Source: Pseudomonas sp. UFMG81 (GTDB lineage: Bacteria; Pseudomonadota; Gammaproteobacteria; Pseudomonadales; Pseudomonadaceae). Taken from it: DNA of 64,000 nucleotides. Made by a program: the position numbers and the translations under genes. The stretch is taken from contig NZ_JACAFQ010000007.1 in the NCBI RefSeq assembly GCF_015354575.1, positions 1 to 64,000 on the forward strand, given 5' to 3'. This document shows, in pieces, positions 6,501-18,500 of the stretch. The notes below the pieces were generated by a model. That model was not told the DNA's origin. It saw nothing but the letters and a program-made list of their open reading frames with translations, and did no database searches. Within the stretch, counting starts at the first letter, position 1. Every line of letters begins with the position of its first letter.

Positions 6501-9500
6501 GTGGACAGATGTGTCGCCGCCCGTTCGCCCGCCCGTTTCCATCAACTTTCCCTGGCCATCAGCCTGGCTGTCGGTGCCATGGGCTTCGGCCTCGGCAGCG
6601 GGCCAGTGCTGGCCGCCTGTTCCGCCGCCGCCCTGACCGTTACCTGCAACGGCGCCGCCAACCCGCTGGCACCCAGCTATTCCAACGCCACCAGTGGCCT
6701 GACCGTCAACATCAACCCCGGTGCTGGCGTGGGTGTGCTGCTGGGCGTGGGCGGCACCGCGCTGACGCTGACCGGCAACAACAACACCCTCAACAACTCC
6801 GGTACCGTCAACCCCGCACTGCTGGGGGTGTTGAGCCTGCTGTCCAGCGGTACCGTGATCGGCAATACCAGCACCGCCAGCACCCTCCTAATCACCAACA
6901 CCGCCACGGGCGTGCTCAGGGGCACCAGCGGCCTGCTCGGCGCGAGCCTGATCAACCTCACCGGCATGGCGCTGGACGCGCGCAACGCCGCGGGTGGCAC
7001 CACCACCATCAACAACGCCGGCTCCATCGGCTCCACGGCATTGGCCGGCGTTTCCCTGCTGGGCGAAGACATGCCGGTGATCGCCGTGAGCGGCGGCGGT
7101 GCGGTGAACTTCACCAACACCGGTACCGTGCTTGGGCGCACGGCGTTCCAGGCCTCCTCGGCCGGCAATATCTTCACCAACGCCGGCAACCTCACCGGCA
7201 GCCTGTCGATGGGCGCGGGCAGCACCAACCGTTTCAACGCCATCACCGGCTCCAGCGTCAGCGCCGGGGCAGGCATTGCCGTGTCCTTGCTGGTCACCAG
7301 CAACCCCAACCTGGCCTTCGCACCCACCGGGGTGATCGACGGCGGCGCCAGCGGCGACAACACCCTGGCGCTGCAGAACGCCATCGGCGGTGGCAGCGGC
7401 ACCAGCGGCAGCGGCACCATCAACGCCAGCAACTACATCAACTTCAACCGGCTGATCGTCGACGCCGGCACCTGGAGCCTGATCGGCCAGGTGCTCAACG
7501 GCACCACCCAGACCACCCTCAACGGCGGCCAGCTGAACTTCGACAACGCCAGCGCATTCGGCAGCGGCGGCATCGTCGCCAACGGCGGTGGCCTGGCCGG
7601 CACCGTCGCCGGCCTGAGCCTGAACAACACCTTGACCCTGAACGCCGGCCTGAACGTCGGTGGCGCCACCGACATGACCTTGGCCGGGGTGATCAGCGGC
7701 GTCGGCGGGCTGACCAAGACCGGTGCCGGCCTGCTCACCCTGGGCGCCGGCAACACCTATTCCGGCGGCACCACCCTGGCCGCTGGCGGGCTCAACCTGA
7801 CCAGTGCCGCGGCGCTGGGCAGTGGCGGCCTGACCGTCAGCGGCGCCGGCAGCCTGCAAGGCAGCGTGCCGCTGGTGCTGAACAATGCCGTGGCACTCAA
7901 CGCCGCGTTGAGCCTGCCCGGCAGCAATGCCCTGACCCTGGGCGGGGTGCTCAGTGGCAGCGGCTCGCTGCTCAAGAGCGGCAGCGGCAACCTGACCCTG
8001 AACGGCGTCAACACCTTCAGCGGCGGCACCACCCTGGCCACCGGCACGCTCACCCTGGGCAACGACAACGCCCTGGGCACGGGTGCCCTGAGCCTCACCG
8101 GCAACGCCACCCTGGACACCACGGCGGCGATGACCCTGGGCAACGCCATCAACCTGGGCAGCAGCGCCCTGACCTTGCCGGGCAATAACGCGCTCACCCT
8201 CGGCGGCGTGATCGGCGGTACCGGCAGCCTGGTCAAGAACGGCATTGCCGACCTCGCCCTCAACGGCGTCAACACCTACAGCGGCGGTACCAGCCTGGCC
8301 GCCGGCAAGCTCACCCTCGGCAACAGCGCCGCGCTGGGCACGGGGGCCCTGGCCCTGACCGGCAACGCCAGCCTCGATGCCAGCACCGCAGTCAGCCTGG
8401 GCAATGCGATCAACCTGGGCGCCAACACCCTCAACCTGCTGGGCACCAGCGCCACCACCCTGGGCGGCGTGATCAGCGGCACCGGCGCAGTGGTCAAGAA
8501 CGGTGCCGGCGACCTGGCGCTCAATGGCAACAACACCTTCAGCGGCGGCCTGACGCTGAACACCGGCAAGCTCACCGTCGGCCACAACAATGCCCTGGGC
8601 GGCGGCGCGCTGACCCTGGGCGGCAATGCCAGCCTCGATGCCAGCACCGGGGTCAACCTGGGCAACGCCGTCAACCTCGGTGCCAACACCCTCGACCTGC
8701 TCGGCACCAGCGCCACCACCCTGGGCGGGGTGATCAGCGGCACCGGCGCGCTGGTGAAAAACGGCAGCGCCGGGCTGACCCTCAACGGCGCCAACACCTT
8801 CAGCGGCGGTACCACCCTCAATGCTGGTGTGATGACCGTCGGCAACAACGCTGCCCTGGGTACCGGCGCGCTGACCCTCGGCGGCAATGCCGGGCTCGAC
8901 GCCAACACCGCGGTCAACCTGGGCAACGCCATCAACCTCGGCGGCAACACCCTGACCCTGCTGGGCAGCAACGCCACCACCCTGGGTGGCGTGGTCAGCG
9001 GCACCGGCGCACTGGTCAAGAACGGCTCCAGCAACCTCACCCTGGCCGGCGCCAACACCTTCAGCGGCGGCCTCACGCTCAATGCCGGCACCCTGACCCT
9101 CGCCGACGCCGCCGCGCTCGGCACCGGCGGGCTGACCGTCGGGGGCGCGGCCACCCTGAGCAACAGCCAGGCCATGACCCTGAACAACACCGTCAGCCTG
9201 GGCGGCAACCTGACCCTGGCCGGCGCCAACAACCTGACCCTGGCCGGCAATGTCAGCGGCAGCGGCGGGCTGATCAAGAACGGCGCCGGCAGCCTGACCC
9301 TCAGCGGCACCAACAGCCAGAGTGGCAGCACTGCGCTCAACGCCGGCAGCCTGATCCTGGGCAGCGCCACGGCACTGGGCAGCGGCGCGCTCAACGCCGC
9401 CAATAACACCACCCTCGACAGCAGCGTGGCCGGGCTGAGCCTGGGCAACAACCTCAACCTGGCCGGCAACCTCAACCTGACCGGCAGCAATGACCTGACC

Positions 9501-12500
9501 CTCGGTGGTGTCATCGCCGGTGTCGGTGGCCTGACCAAGAACGGCAGCAGCACCCTGACCCTCAACGGCGCCAACACCAACGTGGGCAACACCAACCTCA
9601 ATGCCGGGCGCATCGTGGTTGGCAGCAACACCGCCTTGGGCTCGGGCGCGCTCAACGCCGCCGCTGGCACGATCCTGGACGCCAGCACCGCCGTCACCCT
9701 CGGCAACGCGGTCAACCTGGCCGGCGCCCTGACCCTCGGTGGCAGCGCCAACCTTGGCCTGGGCGGGGTGATCAGCGGCGCTGGCAGCCTGGTCAAGAAC
9801 GGCAGTGCAACCCTGACCCTGTCCGGCCCCAACACCTACCTCGGTGGCACCACCCTCAACGCCGGTGGCCTGGTACTGGGCAACGGCAGCGCCCTGGGCG
9901 CAGGCAAGCTGACCGTGGCGGGTGCGGGCAGCCTCGACACCAACGCCGCGCTCAGTGTCGGCAACGCCGTCACCCTGGATGCAGACCTCACCCTGGCCGG
10001 CAGCAACAACCTCAGCCTCAACGGCGTGATCGACGGCACCGGCCGCCTGATCAAGAACGGCGCCGCCACGCTCACCCTCGGCGGGCTCAACACCTATGCC
10101 GGTGGCACCTTGCTCAACGCCGGCAGCCTGGTGCTGGGCAACGGCAGTGCGCTCGGCACGGGCACCCTGACCGTGGCCGGTGCGGCCAACCTGGACAACA
10201 GCAGCGCCATCAGCCTGGGCAACAACGTCGCGCTCGACGCCAACCTCACCTTGGGCGGCAGCAACGCGCTGACCCTCGGCGGCGTGCTCAGCGGGGCAGG
10301 GCAACTGATCAAGAACGGCAACGCCAGCCTGACCCTCAATGGCGTCAACACCTACGCCGGTGGCACCACCCTGAATGCCGGCGGCCTGGTCATCGGCAAC
10401 GGCAGCGCCCTGGGCAGTGGCGCCTTGAACGTGACCGGTGCCGCCAGCCTCGACAACAGCGCCGTGCTGGCCCTGGCCAATAACATCGGCCTGGGCGCCA
10501 ACCTGACCCTGGGCGGCAGCAACGACCTTACCCTGGGCGGCGTAATCAGCGGCACGGGCGGCCTGATCAAGAACGGCCTGGCCGACCTTACGCTCACGGG
10601 CAACAACACCTTCAGCGGCGCCATCGACCTGCTCGCCGGCAGCCTGACCACCGTCGGCACCGGCGCCCTGGGCAATGCGTCAGCGCTCAATGTCGGCGCC
10701 GGTGCCAGCCTCAACCTCGGCAACAGTGCCACGGTCGGCGGCCTGAGCGGCGCCGGCACGGTGAACGTGGCCGGCGGCGGCAACCTGAGCGTGGGCGGCA
10801 ACAACCTCAGCAACGTGTTCAGCGGCGTGCTGGCGGGCGCAGGCGGCCTGGTCAAGAACGGCACCGGCAGCCTGGAGCTGTCGGGCATCAACGTGCTGGC
10901 GGGCAACACCACGGTCAACGCCGGCCTGCTCAATGTCACCGGCACCCTGGCCAGCGCCAACCTGCAGGTCAACAGCGGCGCCAGCCTGGGCGGCACCGGC
11001 AGCCTGCTCGGCGCGGTGGACATCGCCAACGGCGCGCACCTGCTGGCCAACAGCGGCGCGACCCTGGCCACCGGGGCACTGACCCTGCACAGCGGCTCGA
11101 TCCTCGATTTCGGCCTGGGTTCGCCGTCCACCGGCGGTACCGCGCTGGTCAACGTCAACGGCAACCTCACCCTCGACGGCACCCTCAACGTCACCGATAT
11201 CGGCGGCTTCGGCACTGGCATCTACCGCCTGTTCGACTACACCGGCGCGCTGGTCGACAACGGTGTGCTGTTCGGTTCGATCCCGGGCAGCGTGCTGCCG
11301 GGCGACCTGCAGGTGCAGACGTCGATCGGCTCCCAGGTCAACCTGCTGGTCGGTGGTGCCAGCGGTACCGTGCAGTTCTGGGATGGCAGCAACAGCGTCC
11401 CCAACGGGGTGATCGACGGCGGCACCGGTACCTGGAATGGCGTCAATACCAACTGGACCGATATCAACGGCGTGCTCAACAACTCCTGGGGCAGCGACTT
11501 CGCGGTGTTCCAGGGCACCGCGGGCGACGTGACCCTGGTCGGCACCCAGAGCGCCAGCGGCCTGCAATTCGTCACCAACGGCTACCGCCTGATCGGCGCG
11601 GGCGGGCTGAACCTGGTCAATGGCAGCAACGGCGCCTTCGCCGTGCGTGTCGACCCGGGCGCCACCGCCACCCTCAACGTTGGCCTGTCCGGCAGCGGCC
11701 AGCTGGCCAAGATGGACAGCGGCACGCTGGTGCTCAACGGCGCCAACAGCTACACCGGCGGCACCCTGCTCAACGGCGGGACGCTGGTGGTCGGCAGCAA
11801 TACCGCCCTGGGCACCGGTGCGGTCAGCACCGCGGCGGGGACCAGCCTGGACAGCAACACCGCCGTCACCCTCGGCAACGCCTTCGCCCTGAGCGGCGCG
11901 CTGACCGTGGCCGGCAATGCCGACCTTGGCCTGGCCGGTGTCGTCTCGGGCACTGGCAACCTGGTCAAAGCCGGTGGCGCCAACCTCACCCTGGGCAGCG
12001 CCAACACCTACAGCGGCGGCACCGAGCTCGGCGCCGGCACCCTGACCCTGGGCAACGCCCAGGCGCTGGGCACCGGTGGCCTCACGGTCAACGGGGCTTC
12101 CAGCCTGACCAGCACCGGCGACTTCAGCCTGGCCAACAGCGTTGCCCTGAACGGCAGCCTCACCCTGCCGGGCAGCAGCAACCTGACGCTCAACGGCGCG
12201 GTGAGCGGCAACGGCGGGCTGATCAAGTCTGGCAGCGGCGTGCTCACCCTCAACGGCAGCAACAGCTACCAGGGCAACACCAGCCTCAATGGCGGCACCC
12301 TGGTGGTGGGCAGCAACATGGCACTGGGCGCTGGCGCGCTGAATGCCGTGGGTGGCACCACCTTGAGCAGCAATGCCAACGTGACCCTGGCCAACCAGAT
12401 CACCCTGGGCGGCAATCTGACCCTGACCGGTGCCCAGGACCTGACGTTGGGCGGCAACATCACCGGCGTCGGCGGCCTGACCAAGACCGGCAGCGGCACC

Positions 12501-15500
12501 CTGACCCTGAACGGGACCAATGGCAACCTGGGCAACACCCACCTCAATGCCGGCACCCTGGTGCTCGGCAGCGCCAGCGCGCTTGGCCTGGGCCAGCTCA
12601 ACGCGGCCGCCGGCACCACGCTGGACAGCAACACCGGGCTGAACATCGGCAACACCGTCAACCTCGCTGGCAACCTGACCATCGCCGGCAGCAACGACCT
12701 GGGCCTGGGCGGCCTGGTCACCGGCGCCGGCAGCCTGACCAAGAACGGCGCCAGCAACCTGACCCTCAGTGGTGCCAACACCCTCATCGGCGGCGTGACC
12801 CTCAACGCCGGCACCCTGACCCTGGGCAACAACCAGGCGCTGGGCAGCGGCACCCTGACCGTCGGCGGTGCTGCCAACCTGGCTACCCTCGGCCCGTTGA
12901 ACCTGGCCAACCAGCTGATCCTCAACGACACCCTGAGCCTGATCGGCAACAACAACCTGGCGCTCAATGGCGCGATCAGCGGCACCGGAGGCCTGAGCAA
13001 GGCCGGAAGCGGCAACCTCACCCTCGGCGCCGCCAACACCTACCAGGGCACCACCACCCTGGGCGGCGGCACCCTGACCCTGGGCAACAACACCGCCCTG
13101 GGCCTGGGCAACCTGGCGGTCACCGGCAACAGCACCCTGGCCAGCAATGGCGTGCTGCAGGTGGCCAACGCCATCGGCCTTGGTGCCAGCAACACCCTGA
13201 GTGTCAACAACAGCCAGGCCCTGACGCTCGGCGGCGTGATCAGTGGCGCCGGCGCTTTGAGCAAGCAGGGCGGCGGCCAGCTGATCCTCAATGGCAACAA
13301 CACCTACAGCGGTGGCACCACCCTGCAGGCCGGCAGCCTGCTGCTGGGCAACGCCAACGCCCTGGGCAGCGGCGCGCTGACCGTCAACGGCGCCGCAGGC
13401 CTCGACGCCAGCGTGGCGCTGGCGCTGGCCAACGCCATCAACCTGGCCGGGGGCAACCTCACCCTCGGCGGCAGCCAGGCGCTGACCCTCAACGGCGTGC
13501 TCAGCGGCAACAACGGCCTGGTCAAGAACGGCGCCGCCAGCCTGACCCTCAACGGCAACAACACCTACAGCGGCGGCACCACGCTCAACGGCGGCACCCT
13601 GGTGGTGGGCAGCAACACCGCCCTGGGCAGCGGTGCCCTGAGCACTGGCGCCAATACCAGCCTCGATGCCAGCGGCGCCGGCGTCACCCTGGCCAACGCC
13701 GTGCACCTGGGCGGCACGCTCAATGTGCCCGGCAGCGCCGACCTCACCCTCGGCGGCGTGATCGATGGCGTGGGTGGCCTGAACAAATCCGGCGCCGCCA
13801 CCCTGACCCTCAATGGCGCCAACAGCTACCTGGGCGGCACCACCCTGAGCGCCGGCCGGCTGGTGGTCGGCAACGACAATGCCCTGGGGCAGGGCGCCCT
13901 GACCGTGGCCGGGGCTGCGAGCCTGGCCAGCAGTGCCAGCACCACCCTGGCCAACAACCTCACCCTCAATGCCGGCCTGACCCTCGACGGCAGCAACGAC
14001 CTCACCCTCAACGGTGTGATCAACGGCACCGGTGGCCTGAGCAAAAGTGGCAGCGGCAACCTGACCCTCAACGGCAACAACGGCTACCAGGGCGGCACCC
14101 AGCTCAATGCCGGGCGCCTGACCGTGGGCAGCAGCGGCGCCCTGGGCACCGGCACCCTCGCCGTCACCGCCGATGCCACCCTGGCCAACAGCTCGCCAAT
14201 GGCCCTGGGCAACACCATCGCCCTGAGCAACAACGCCAACCTGACCTTCGACGTCGCCAACGTGCTGATCCTCAGCGGCGACCTCAGCGGCACCGGCAAC
14301 CTGGTCAAGCTCGGCGTCGACGACCTCACCCTGGTCGGCGTCAAGACCTTCACCGGCAACGTCGACATCCAGGCCGGCTCGCTCACCACCCTGGGCAGCG
14401 GCGTGCTGGCCAACGTCGACACCCTCAATGTCGGCGCCAGCGGCCAGCTCAACCTCAATGGCAACGCGAGCCTGGGCAGCCTGACCGGCAGCGGCAAGGT
14501 CGATGTCGGTATCGGCAGCGTCCTCAGCCTGGGCAGCAACAACCTCAGCAGCACCTTCGCCGGCGGCCTCAACGGCCTGGGTGGCCTGACCAAGGTCGGC
14601 ACCGGCACCCTGACCCTGACGGGCACCAGCAACCTGGCCGACAACAGCCAGGTCAATGGCGGTACCCTGAAGGTCGACGGCACCCTGGGCAGCAACCTGC
14701 TGACCGTTGGCAATGGCGCCACCCTCACCGGTGGCGGCAACGCCAACGCCACGGTGATCATCAGCAACGGCGGGCACCTGGCCGGGCAGAGCGGCAGCAC
14801 CCTGGGCCTGGGTTCACTGGTGCTCAACAGTGGTTCGGTGGTCGATGCCGGCCTCGGCTCGCCCTCCACCGGCGCCACTGCGCTGTTCAACGTCGGCGGC
14901 AACCTGACCCTAGACGGCACGCTCAACGTCAGCAACATCGGCGGCTTCGGCAACGGCGTGTACCGCATCTTCGACTACGCAGGCGCCCTCACCGACAACG
15001 GCCTGGACTTCGGCAACCTGCCGCTGGGGATCGGCCTGGGTGACGTGAGCCTGCAAACCGCACTGGCCAACCAGGTCAACCTGCTGGTCAGCGGCACTGG
15101 CCAGAACATCCAGTTCTGGGATGGCAGCCAGACCGTGGCCAACGGCCAGGTCGATGGCGGCACCGGCGTGTGGAATGCCGGCAACAGCAACTGGACCGAC
15201 CTCAACGGCACCACCAACAGCGCCTGGGGCAACACCTTCGCCGTGTTCCAGGGCACTGCGGGGGATGTCACCGTCAATGGCAGCCAGAGCCTCACCGGCC
15301 TGCAGTTCGTCAGCAACGGCTACCGCCTGCTGGCCGGCACGGCCGGCGCGCTCAACCTGGTCAACGGCAGCGGTGGCGACACCAGCATGCGCGTCGACCC
15401 GGGCGTCACCGCCACCCTCGATGTCGGCCTCACCGGTGCCGGCAAACTGAACAAGCTCGACAGTGGCACCCTGGTGCTCAACGGCAGCAACAGCTACAGC

Positions 15501-18500
15501 GGCGGCACCGCGCTCAGTGGCGGCAAGCTCATCCTGGGCAGCAACAGCGCGCTGGGCAGCGGCGTGCTGGCGGCCGCCACCGGCACCAGCCTGGACAGCA
15601 ACAAGAGCGTGACCCTGGGCAACGCCATCACCCTGGCCGGGCCCTTGAACATCACGGGCAGCAACGACCTGGCGCTTACCGGTGCCATCAGCGGCGCCGG
15701 TGGCCTGGTCAAGGCCGGCAGCGCGCGCCTGGCGCTGGCCGGCAACAACAGCTACGCCGGCAACACCGCACTCAACGGCGGCACCCTGGTGGTCGGCTCC
15801 AACACCGCGCTGGGCACCGGCGCGCTCAACGCCGCCGCCGGCACCCTGCTCGACAGCAGTCAGGCCGTAACCCTGGGCAATGCAGTCAACCTGGCCGGCG
15901 CCCTGACAGTGCTGGGCAGCAACGACCTCACCCTCGGCGGCACCGTCGCCGGCACCGGCCGCCTGCTCAAGGCCGGCGCCGCGCGCTTGGCGCTGCTGGG
16001 GGCCAACAGCTACAGCGGCGGCACCGAGTTGCAATCCGGCACCTTGGTGGTCGGCAACAACGCCGCCCTGGGCAGTGGTGGCCTGGACGTCACCGGCAAT
16101 GCCAGCCTCGACAGCAGCAGCGCGGTGACCCTGGCCAACCCGGTCAACGTCAGTGGCATCCTCAACGTGCTGGGCAGCAACGACCTGCAACTGGCCGGCG
16201 TGCTCAGTGGCGCCGGGACCCTCAACAAGAGCGGCCTGGCCGACCTGACGCTGTCGGGCAACAACACCTTCAGCGGCATCCTCAACATCCTCTCCGGCAG
16301 CCTGAGCACCCTGGGCACCACTGCCCTCGGCACCCAGAGCCAGCTCAACGTGAGCAGTGGCGCTTCGCTGAACCTTGACGGCAACACCAGCCTGGGCGTC
16401 ATCGGTGGCACCGGTGCGATCCAGATCGCCCCGGGCAACAGCCTCAATGTCGAAGGCGGGGTGTTCGACGGTGCGATCAGCGGCACCGGCACCCTCAACA
16501 AACTGGGCACCAGCCTGCTGGCGCTGAGCGGCAACAACAGCCACAGCGGCACCACCAACGTGCAGGCCGGTGGCCTCAAGGTCGATGGCAGCCTGGCCAG
16601 CGGCACGGTCAACATCGCCAGCGGCGCCACCCTCAGCGGTGCAGGCAGCCTGGGTGGCTCGGTGGCGGTGGCCAACGGTGGCACCCTGGCCGCCATCAGC
16701 GGGGCCACCCTCAATGCCGGCAACCTGTCGTTGGCCAGCGGTTCGATCTTCAATGCTTCGCTCGGTGCGGCGGGCGGCAGTGCGGGGGCATTGGTCAACG
16801 TGGCCAACAACCTGACCCTGGGCGGCACGCTCAACATCAACGACATCGGCGGCTTCGGCGCCGGTGTGTACCGGCTGTTCGCCTACGGCGGCAGCCTGAC
16901 CAACAACGGCATGGCCATCGGCAGCACACCGGTGCCGCCCAGCGACCTGACCGTGCAGACCGCCATCGCCAACCAGGTCAACCTGGTGGTGGGCGGCGCC
17001 AGCAACGTGCTGTTCTGGGATGGCAGCCAAACCGTCGCCAATGGTGTGATCGACGGTGGCAACGGCGCGTGGGATGCCACCAACACCAACTGGACCGACG
17101 CCAACGGTGTGCTCAATACCCCGTGGAACGACACCTTCGCGGTGTTCCAGGGCAGCGCCGGCACGGTCACCGTGAACGGCAGCCAGAGCATCACGGGCCT
17201 GCAATTCATCAGCAACGGCTACGTGCTCGCGGCCGGCAGCGCCGGCGAACTGCTCACCAGCACCAGCGGCGCCACCAACCTGCGGGTCGACAGTGGCGCC
17301 ACCGCCACCCTCAACGTGGCCCTCAACGGCACCGGCAACGTCGCCAAGTACGACAGCGGCACCCTGGTGCTCAACGCCGCCAACGGCTACAGCGGCGGCA
17401 CCGCGCTCAATGGCGGCACCCTGGTGGTGGGCAATGACAGCGCGCTGGGCAGTGGCACCTTGACCGCCGCTGCTGGCACCACGCTCGACAGCAACACCGC
17501 CGTCACCCTGGCCAACGCTGCCGTGCTCAACGGTGCCCTGGCCATCGGCGGCAGCAACGCGCTGACCCTCAACGGCGCCATCAGCGGCGGCGGTGGCCTG
17601 GTCAAGAACGGCGCCGGCAGCCTGACCCTGGGCGGGGCCAACAGCTACACCGGTGGCACCCAGATCAACGCCGGCAGCGTGGTGGGTAACAGCAGCAGCC
17701 TGCAAGGGGCGATCCTCAACAATGCCGCGCTGACCTTCGAACAGAACGCCAACGGCAGCTACACCGGCAACCTCACCGGTACCGGCAGCCTGACCAAGAA
17801 CGGCAGTGGCGAATTGCTGCTGACCGGGGTCAACGGCCTGACCGGCGCCACCACCGTCAACGCCGGCAGCTTGCGGGTCAATGGCCGCCTCGACAGCAGC
17901 AGTGTGCAGGTCGCCACCGGCGCCCGCCTGGGCGGCAGCGGCACGCTGTCGGGGGCGGTGCAGATCGCCAATGGCGCCACCCTGGCCGCGGGCCAGAGCA
18001 GTACGCCACTGACCCTGGGCAGCCTCGCCCTGAACAGTGGCAGCGCCCTGGACTTCAGCCTGGGTGCGCCGGCCGCCTCCACCACCGTGGTGCGGGTCGA
18101 CGGCAACCTGGTGCTCGACGGCACGCTGAACATCAGCAATGCCGGCGGCTTCGGCACCGGCGTCTACCAGCTGTTCAGCTACGGCGGCGCGCTCACCAAC
18201 AATGGCCTGGTGTTCGGCGCCATTCCCGGCAGCGTGGCGCTGGCCAACCTCAGTCTGCAAACGGCCATCGCCAACCAGCTCAACCTGGTGGTGCAAGGGG
18301 CGGGCGACCAGTTGCAGTTCTGGAACGGCGGCAAGACCAACCCCGATGGCAGCATCGGCGGTGGCAGCGGTGTGTGGGGCCCAGGCACCAACTGGACCAA
18401 CGCCAGCGGTACCAGCGGCGAGGGTTGGGGGGCGCAGTTCGCCGTGTTCGGCGGCGCGCCGGGCACGGTCACCGTACTGGGCAGCCAGGCCTTCACCGGC

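Noticed and set aside
6509..8188. Alternative plus-strand frame inside the adhesin start
   Set aside because: Arg/Gln/His-rich translation typical of a shifted GC-rich gene; the signal peptide and barrel are in the other frame.
7690..14450. Regular ~258-bp periodicity that could look like a CRISPR or satellite array
   Set aside because: The repeats are in frame, encode one protein motif, lack short direct repeats with unique spacers, and no cas genes are near.
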